Source: Halichoerus grypus
Taxonomy: Eukaryota > Chordata > Mammalia > Carnivora > Phocidae
Length of the DNA stretch: 64,000 nt
Direction of reading: 5' to 3'
Assembly: GCF_964656455.1 (NCBI RefSeq)
Contig: NC_135721.1
Location: forward strand, 87,400,754-87,464,753
Within the stretch, counting starts at the first letter, position 1. Each line of letters begins with the position of its first letter. The translations under genes and the position numbers were made by a program. Under the pieces are notes generated by a model, which made no database searches, had not been told where the DNA came from, and saw only the letters and a program-made list of their open reading frames with translations. Below are positions 57,480 through 64,000 of the stretch, piece by piece.

Positions 57480-57870
57480 ACATTTCCACCAAATGCAATG
57501 TGTGAACGTGTGAACCTTGATCCAAACAAACTGAATGTAAGATACCATTCAGTAGATAATCAGGAAATTTATGCACTGACTGGATATTTGATATTAAAAA
57601 ACTGTAGACTATTTAAATATCGTGATAATACTGTGATTATGTTTTTACTTCTAAAGGTACATATGACAATGTTTACAAATAAAATATGTCCAGGATTTCC
57701 TTTACAATAACCCAATAGGGGCCATTGCAAGTGGCTTAAGGGTATACTTGAAATTAGCCATGACTTGATCATTGTTGAATTGAAGTTATAAGTGCATAGA
57801 GCTTCATTACGCTAGTCCCTCTACTTTTGGAAACATTTGAAATTTTCTGTAATAAAACAAAAGAAAAAAC
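57480..57870 (+). repeat. Old L1 3' end
   Basis: 'gatattaaaaaactgtagac', 'tctacttttggaaacatttg' and 'aaattttctgtaataaaac' match old L1 3' UTR wording. Confidence 0.55.
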
Positions 57871-58869
57871 AATGAAAGCTGCACCTCCCTTCCCCGTAAA
57901 AAGTATGGTGGGGGTGAGGCTTGTCAGCTTTTCTTCTTGGGACAGTAGAGAAGGGGAATTGGAGACACTGAGTAGCACTCGGCGACTAGTGTAGGGGATA
58001 AAGGCCCTAAGGGTTTGAGCCAGTGGCTGCCGCTTTGGAACCAGCCGCAGCCTGAAGCCGGTGATGAAGAAAGGAAAACCAAGAAGCTGGGGTGAGCCTC
58101 AGGGCTTAAGAGCTGCAAGGTCTTAACCTGTTGAACTTTTTTGAGCAACAAGCCTGTAAACAATCATGAGTCCTTAACTCTGAAACAGAAAAAAGAAAAA
58201 GAGCTATTTTGCTCATTTAATAAACATGGGTTACACAGACGACACTGTGCTCGCTGAGGAAGGTTCATAAAAACAGCAAAGACACAATGCTTGCCATCAT
58301 GAAACTCCCAGTGTTGTAAGAAGGCGAAAACACCTCGATTTGGAAAGCAGTATCGCTGGTATAACATTAATGTATAAGCGTAACATTCACAAGCAACAGG
58401 GAAAATAGGAGGAGCATCCAAGTTTGTCTTTAGGAACCAGAGGTTTCACAGAAGATAGCTTTTGAGATAAAATTTGAAGACTAAGTTGGTGTTGCCAGGA
58501 CCAAGAGCCAGAAGCAAGAGGATTTCAGAAAGGAGGAAATGAATTTGCAAGACATAACATGAAACTACAAAGGCATATTCTGGGAACTACAAGTACTTGT
58601 TTTGCTAGAGCCTAATGTAGGGGTCTTAGGACCTGTTCTCTAGCCTGCCATGAAGGTAACTTATTTCCCTTATTCTAGACCTGGGACAAGGGGAAGGCCT
58701 TAGGCTTTCCTTTAAGTATTTAAAACTGGTTTCCTGTTGGGAAAGGGACAGGAGATCCCACTTCGAGGGGTGGTACGGATTGTGGGCCAGACTGCATTTT
58801 AGAGCAATTTTAAAATGCAGTCCTAGACAGGCGGATAACAAAAGGGAAAAGTGAGAAGTGGGTTTTTTT
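57871..58869. other. Intergenic, no supported gene
   Basis: Mixed sequence upstream of RNF149; short frames on both strands have no recognisable homology. Confidence 0.45.
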
Positions 58870-59053
58870 GTTTTTTTTAAAGATTTTATTTGAGAAAGAG
58901 AACAAACGGTGGGGAGGGGCAGAGGGAGAGGGAAAAGCAGACTCCCCGCTGAGTGGGGAGTTCTATGCCCAGCTGGATCCCAGGACCCCGAGCCTGGACT
59001 CATGATCTGAGCCGAAGGCAGACCCTCAACTGACTGAGCCACCCAGGCGCCCG
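58870..59053 (-). mobile_element. CAN-SINE, antisense
   Basis: 'tttttttaaagattttattt' at the left and 'gactgagccacccaggcgccc' at the right. No clear TSD. This is the last SINEC before RNF149; I found none from here to the end of the window. Confidence 0.93.
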
Positions 59054-59489
59054 ATAATGGAGAAGGTTTAAGGCCCAACAGAAACCCTTGCTGAGTGGCA
59101 ACATTCTACTTCCCTCAATTATAGATCTTTGTAGAAGGAGGAAGATGAGTCAGTCAGAAATGAATGGTCTAAACTTTTCCTGCAGCAGCAAGGCTTTGTA
59201 TCCACGGCAGTTTTAAATGGACTACCTCCCAGCATTTATTTTCAAACAAATCCTTTTCTTTTTATTTACTGCTGTACAATGTAAGTGCTCATCTAAAGAG
59301 GCAGTTTGATGCACTTATTTCAAAACTACTGATTATACATAAAATACCGTAATAGAAAACGTTGCTGTGAGTGCAGTGCTGGAGAGAAGCGACAAGAGAT
59401 CAGTTAGCATTACAAAATCGGTACCAAAAAGTGGATGGAAAACATGAGTAGCTTGGTGCTAGACAAGCAAGGCCTCTGCGAAGCGCCTT
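59054..59489. other. RNF149 upstream flank, no feature seen
   Basis: AT-rich sequence that gives way to the CpG island near 59,490. Confidence 0.5.
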
Positions 59490-60660
59490 GAATTGCACTG
59501 TAAACTCTTCATAAACATCCGCTGGGCGACTTTACATAACTGCGCTCCCACGCCTTTCGACCCGCTCTCCGACGGTCGCTTCCCCTGGCTTCGGTGCCCT
59601 CGAGGTCCGGTTACACAAGCTCGGGCCCTGGCCACCGCGCCCTGCGTGGCGCAAGACGTCGCGTGAGCTGCTCGCACCCGGTCCCTGAATCCACGGGATC
59701 CTTGAGGTCGCGGACCGCCCGGCTGCGAACGATCAGTCACGTTCAAGCACCGAGCGGAGAGGGCAGCCTCCAGCCCGCGCACGTAGCGCCGGGGTCCGGG
59801 CGGGGAAGGGCCAGGGAAGGCCCCGCCCCAGTCTCCGCCCCCTCCCCCGCTCCGCCAGGTGCGCGTGCGCCGCGGCCCCGCCCGCCACCCGGCCTGGCTC
59901 TCCGCCCACTCGGCGGCAAGCGCCAGCTTTTTTACGTTTTTCAGCGGCCTCGCACGCGCGCAGCTGCAGCCGCGGACTCCTCCTCGTCAGCCCGGCGGTG
60001 GGGCCATGGCGTGGCGGCGGCGGCCCGAGGCCGGCGTCGGGGCCCGCAGCGCGCTGGCGCTGCTCGCGCTGGCCCTATACGCGCCCGGGGCCAGGGGCCG
60101 GGCGCTCGAGTGGTACTCGGCCGTGGTGAGCACCGAGTACGTGGACCCGCACACGAACCGCACCGTGTGGAGCGTCTCGGAGAGCGGCCGCTTCGGCGAC
60201 AGCTCGCCCAAGGAGGGCGCGCAGGGCCTGGTGGGCGTCCCGCGTGCTGCGGACCGCGACCCCGAGGGCTGCGCGCCCGACACTCGCTTCCTCGTGCCAG
60301 CGCCCGGCGGCCGGGGGGACGCGCCCTGGGTCGCCCTGGTGGCGCGCGGGGGCTGCACCTTCAAGGACAAGGTGCTGGTGGCGGCGCGGAGGAACGCCTC
60401 GGCCGTGGTCCTCTACAACGAGGAGGGCCACGGGAACCTCACCACGCCCATGTCCCACGCAGGTGAGCCGAGGCCGGGGACGTGGGGAGGCGGCGGGGGA
60501 ACTCTGCAGCTTAGTCATGGCCGACGGCCCTCTCGTCCTCGGCCTTGATCCCCAGGGGCAAGCCGCGAAGGGGTTTGGGGGCGCGACTCTGATGGCTTCT
60601 GGCGGTCAGGAACTGGGAGGGAAGCTCTGGATGTGCGCGCCGTGACCCCCCGGGGCTCTA
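59490..60660 (+). promoter_or_regulatory. RNF149: CpG island and promoter of RNF149
   Basis: Dense CpG and high GC begin near 59,490 and run through exon 1 into intron 1. Upstream of the ATG are GC boxes (CCCCGCCCC at about 59,820; 'ctccgccccctccc' at 59,834) and NRF1-like strings (GTGCGCGTGCGCC at 59,860; 'cacgcgcgcagctg' at about 59,952). No TATA box at a fitting place. This is the pattern of a broad housekeeping promoter. The exact TSS cannot be read. Confidence 0.85.
60006..60462 (+). CDS. RNF149: RNF149 exon 1 (partial CDS)
   Basis: First coding exon of RNF149, a membrane RING-type E3 ubiquitin ligase of the PA-TM-RING (GRAIL/RNF13-like) family. The 152 codons plus one base give: an Arg-rich start and hydrophobic signal peptide (about 1-32, 'ALALLALALYAPGARG'); then the lumenal part with 'SESGRFGDSSPKEGAQGLVG' and the start of the protease-associated domain ('VALVARGGCTFKDKVLVAAR', about 109-128). 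N-glycosylation sequons are N51 (NRT), N130 (NAS) and N144 (NLT). The exon ends SHA|G at GCAG|GTGAGC, a consensus donor. ATG 60006 was chosen because its context (GGGGCCATGG) is strong and the product starts MAWRR as recalled for human RNF149. The transmembrane segment and RING lie in later exons outside the window. Confidence 0.97.
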
Positions 60661-62394
60661 TGGGCAGGTAGGAAGGCCTCCAGACGAGATTAGATCTTCG
60701 CCTTGGGCCCTTCAGGTGTAGGGAGGCGCCCTCTGAAGGAGGGCAATGGGGAGAACGAAAGAAATTAAAAGCCACCCAAAGAGGGTTATGGTGGAAAGTC
60801 TCATGATTGCTAATCATGGGTCCCTTTCCATTCATCGTTTTTACAAAGTCAGGTGAGGTAGGAATCCAAGGTCTGGCAGTCCCTTCACCAATGTTAAGTG
60901 GTGGCTTGGTCGAACTCTGGTTTCTCCACTTTAATAAAACGTGTCTGAGTATTCTGAACTTTTGAGTCAGAAAATCTGGACTTAACTGAGTCAGAAAACC
61001 TGGATTTAAGTGCGGATATGTTTTCTCACTTCCTACATGTAAGGCTGTAATACTGGCCCAACTGCCAGTCAGCTTCCGTGAGTCTAGAGTTTAGATGAAA
61101 TTTTTCAGGTTGTGTTCATTCAGGAAAAGGTCTTGCTCTTTGCCAGGCGACACTTCCCACACCTATTCCCCAGGGCAACAGGTTGCATCTTCAAGCACTA
61201 ATGACAGTTTGAGAGTCTTATTTTGCAAGACGTCCTCCTCAGAACTGAAATCTGAATGTTACAGGACCTGTACCCAGCAGAGTGAACATATTTCTGTTAC
61301 GATTTCTAAGAGCATGACTCATTCTGAATTTATTGTGATTAAAGTTTTTTTTTTAAAGTTTCTGCTGCTGCAAGTCAGACATCCTTTTTCCTGTACTTCT
61401 GTTTTTCATTCTGCTTTGATTTCTTAAAGGCAAGTTCAAACTTAACATAATGAAGACAGAAAGGGACTTTGGATTTGGCCTATTTTAGCTGTGATGGGAA
61501 TAGAAATCAGTTGAGAGGTGAGAAAATGGAGACTGTTAGAACAACTCTTTTAAGAAGGTTGACTCTGAGGGCTCAAGGTGTGCTGAGAACTGTGCAGAAA
61601 CTATAGGGCAAGGGAGGGTTAGGGTGGACAATGGTAGGGCATATTGAAATTGGCTGGGAGTGATGTGGTAGAGATCCAGGTTAGAGAAGAGGTAACTGCA
61701 AGAGTCAGGTCTTGAAGAAGGCCATGTCTAGGATATTTTGGAGGGGTTGACCTCAGACAGTAGAGGGGAAGTTCTCAGTTGCAACAGAAGGAAGTGGTTT
61801 TGGAAGAGGAAATAGAAGCAGGTGCTTATGTGGTGGCATTGGGTGAGGCACCACCTTTGGTGCCGCTATTCCAGTGAGTATAAGTCTACCAAGTTGTCAT
61901 TGTACCCAAGCCGTGTTTCCGTAAAACTACCATGAAAAGCCCTGTCAGATTTCAGAGACCATTCCTGATACATCCTATCAATGGTGTTTTCCCAATTTTA
62001 GTAGATCTGTCTAGGAAAAGAGGTTAATGTGTCAGGATTCTCTGATTCTGGGTCCTTGTAGTCTCTTCTGAGTGTATAACATCTTCATTTGGACCTTTTC
62101 TTTTCAATGGCTGGCGCATTGGCTACAATTTTCTAAATCTGTTTACTGCATTTTTTGATAATGATGTTACATTTTTCCAGGCTAATAGCACTTGCTCTAA
62201 CCATGGTTCAGCCACCTTGGTTGCTTATATTATTTGACATAATTTAGCCAGGCCCCGAAAAACACCGCGTTGATGTTTATTTTAAATCCTCATGAGTTTC
62301 TCTTCTATTATCAATGTCCATTCTAGTCCTTTTATTGTGAGAATCATTCTTTGTGAGAAAAAAGACAAAAGTAACAGCTTTAGCAATTTTTTTT

Positions 62395-62530
62395 TAATGC
62401 GTGAAAGTACCCAGTGTGTAGGCACTGTGCTCAGTGCTCTCCATACAGCGGTTCACTTAACCCTCCGGACAGCGTTTTCATGTATGTACTTTAACTCCAT
62501 TTTATGGATGAGGAAACTGGTCCGTGGTAA
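62395..62530 (-). repeat. MIR element, antisense
   Basis: 'ggcactgtgctcagtgctct', 'cacttaaccctccggacagc', 'ttttatggatgaggaaactg' is textbook antisense MIR. Confidence 0.88.
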
Positions 62531-62534
62531 CAGG

Positions 62535-62755
62535 AGGGTCTATACATAGCCAGATCATTCTTTGTTGTGGGAGGGGCTGTCCTGTGCATTATAAGATGTT
62601 TAGCATCCCTGACCTCTACCTACCAGATTCCAACAGTACTCCTCCAGTTGTGACAACCAGAAATGTCTCTAGATAATACCAAATGTCGGGGGTGGGGAGG
62701 GGGAGGGAAGTGATGATAGAATCATCCAATGTTTTGAACCACTGACTTAAAGGGA
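62535..62755. repeat. hAT-Charlie-type nonautonomous DNA transposon
   Basis: 'cattctttgttgtgggaggg', 'gctgtcctgtgcattataag', 'gttgtgacaaccagaaatgt' follow a common mammalian hAT element read from one end to the other, closing near 'ttgaaccactgac'. Confidence 0.75.
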
Positions 62756-62843
62756 GATTAATTTGGTAGCATTGTGACCAGTGGATTAAACAGAGGAAAG
62801 CCTACAGAGACTCTAGTCTGTTGGGCTGATCCAAATAGAAATA

Positions 62844-63178
62844 AAGTTGACCCTTGAACAACACAAGGCTTAGAGGCACCAACCCCCCATGCAGTGGAAA
62901 ATCCGTGTATAACTTTTGACTCCCCCAGAACTTAACCACTAATAGCCTCCTGTTGACTCGGCATTTTACCAATAACATAAACGGTCAATTAACACATGTT
63001 TTGTATGTTACATGTCTTGCATACTGGATTCTTACAATAAAGTAAGCTAGAGGGAAGAAAATGTTATATTAAAAGCATAAGAGAAAATACACTGACTATA
63101 CTGTACTCTATTGGAAGAAAAAATTCTTGCATAAGTTAACCCACACGTTTCAAACCCATGTTGTTCAAGGGTCAACTG
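62844..63178. repeat. Tigger-like DNA transposon with perfect 18-bp TIRs
   Basis: GTTGACCCTTGAACAACA at the left (62846) and its exact reverse complement, ending GTCAAC at about 63,176, at the right. The roughly 335-bp body has no coding capacity. TIR sequence and TA flank on the left suggest a TcMar-Tigger-type nonautonomous element. Confidence 0.85.
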
Positions 63179-64000
63179 TGTAAGGGCGAATACTGTAGTG
63201 GTGACTATAGGAATGGAAAGGAATGACCTTCACAGAACTTGGCCCAACTGGGAACAAGGGTACAAATGTATCATGACTTTTTGAGAATGGAATAGCATTA
63301 AGAATGGAATGAATGGAATTAAGTCAGAAGACAAACTGGCTTTGACATACTTGAATTTGAAATGTTATACAGAACCTTAAATGCAGCTCAAGTTAGGTTT
63401 CTTGGATTTTGTCAGAATGTGACTGGAGGCAGTAAAAACCACAGATACCAGTGGTTTCAGTGTCCCTGTGTAGCACTGGGGTTCTGCAAAATAGGTAGAG
63501 GTGGGTGCTTGTAAAACTGAATCGTGATAGTCTTTTCCCAAATCTCAGGGAGAATTTCTCCAGTTTTTCCTAAGCCTGTTGCTTGACTCTACTAAATCCA
63601 GTACAGGATACTTTGGGTATAAATCAGTGTTTTATCATGGTTCTAAAAATAAAATCATGACTTTTAAGATAATCTGTCAGAACAACTGTAAGGACTGTTA
63701 AACTAATTAATTCCCTGTTAATTAATCTTAGTTAATTCTCTTTACTTTAGCAGACAGAATAATGAGTAGCCACTTTGGGCTAAGTATTGTGCTTACTAAG
63801 GCATAGAAATGCCTAAGACACATGCCTGCCTCCTCAAAGGAGTTTGTGACCTGGTGGGAGCGATAAACAACTTTCCAGACAATATGGTTTGGACCTTGAT
63901 GGAATTATATGCACGGATGCTTAGGAAGCATAAAGGAAGGACATCTAAAGCAGATACTGCAAGGGTGACTGGTAGTTAGTTTGACCAAGATGAGTAAAAA

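Larger units (their letters stand above)
60463..64000 (+). other. RNF149: RNF149 intron 1 (incomplete)
   Basis: Starts with the GTGAGC donor. The GC-rich part ends near 60,660; the rest is AT-rich with old repeats only (MIR, hAT-like, Tigger-like) and no SINEC or young L1. No snoRNA or exon is recognisable; human SNORD89 lies in an RNF149 intron but I did not see it here. The window ends within the intron. Confidence 0.85.

Noticed and set aside
59859..60005. In-frame extension of RNF149 upstream of ATG 60006
   Set aside because: The extension opens with GTG, not ATG. The ATG at 60006 has a strong context and gives the MAWRR start expected for RNF149, so the upstream part is 5' UTR.
59594..60466. 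290-codon open frame over RNF149 exon 1
   Set aside because: Starts with GTG and is an Arg/Pro/Gly-rich shadow frame of CpG-island DNA in another phase.

Overview
This window is nuclear DNA of a carnivoran mammal, most likely an arctoid (bear, pinniped or mustelid group). The main sign is about 33 copies of a tRNA-derived SINE with the head GGGGCGCCTGGGTGGCTCAG and an (AAATAAAATCTTT)+A tail. These are CAN-SINE/SINEC elements in their arctoid-like form; I saw no copy of the dog-type SINEC_Cf or the typical cat-type sequence. This assignment is inference from recalled consensus sequences.

Two host genes lie on the plus strand. The last two coding exons of CREG2 are at 8,414-8,527 and 11,034-11,181, so positions 1-8,413 are CREG2 intron 2. 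The first coding exon of RNF149 is at 60,006-60,462 inside a CpG island, followed by intron 1 to the end of the window. CREG2 followed by RNF149 in the same orientation matches human 2q11.2. The roughly 48 kb between them contains no gene I can support.

Layout. 1-8,413 (CREG2 intron 2): old L1 debris, SINEs, and a 4.9-kb 5'-truncated L1 (2,505-7,443) inserted into an older L1. 8.4-15.6 kb: CREG2 exons, low repeat density, then an old L1. 15.6-24 kb: SINEs, MIRs, a short L1 3' end, three CTCF-like motifs (including one at 8.09 kb) and a possible cryptic first exon. 23.7-39.8 kb: old LINE blocks, an MLT1-type LTR split by two SINEs, a degenerate minus-strand endogenous-retrovirus pol remnant, an L2 split by an L1, and more short L1 3' ends. 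40.1-44.8 kb: an ancient L1 carrying nested insertions. 48.9-51.9 kb: an L1 with the inversion structure produced by twin priming. 52.6-57.3 kb: SINEs nested in hAT and L1 remnants. 59.5-64 kb: RNF149 promoter, exon 1 and part of intron 1 with MIR, hAT-like and Tigger-like remnants.

There is no operon-like or defence-like system here. The most interesting material is retrotransposon architecture: a chimeric L1 3' UTR made of two homologous modules and shared by two copies, small candidate 3' transductions, and long runs of nested insertions datable by their target-site duplications (TSDs). All family names come from recalled consensus sequences; no database search was run.
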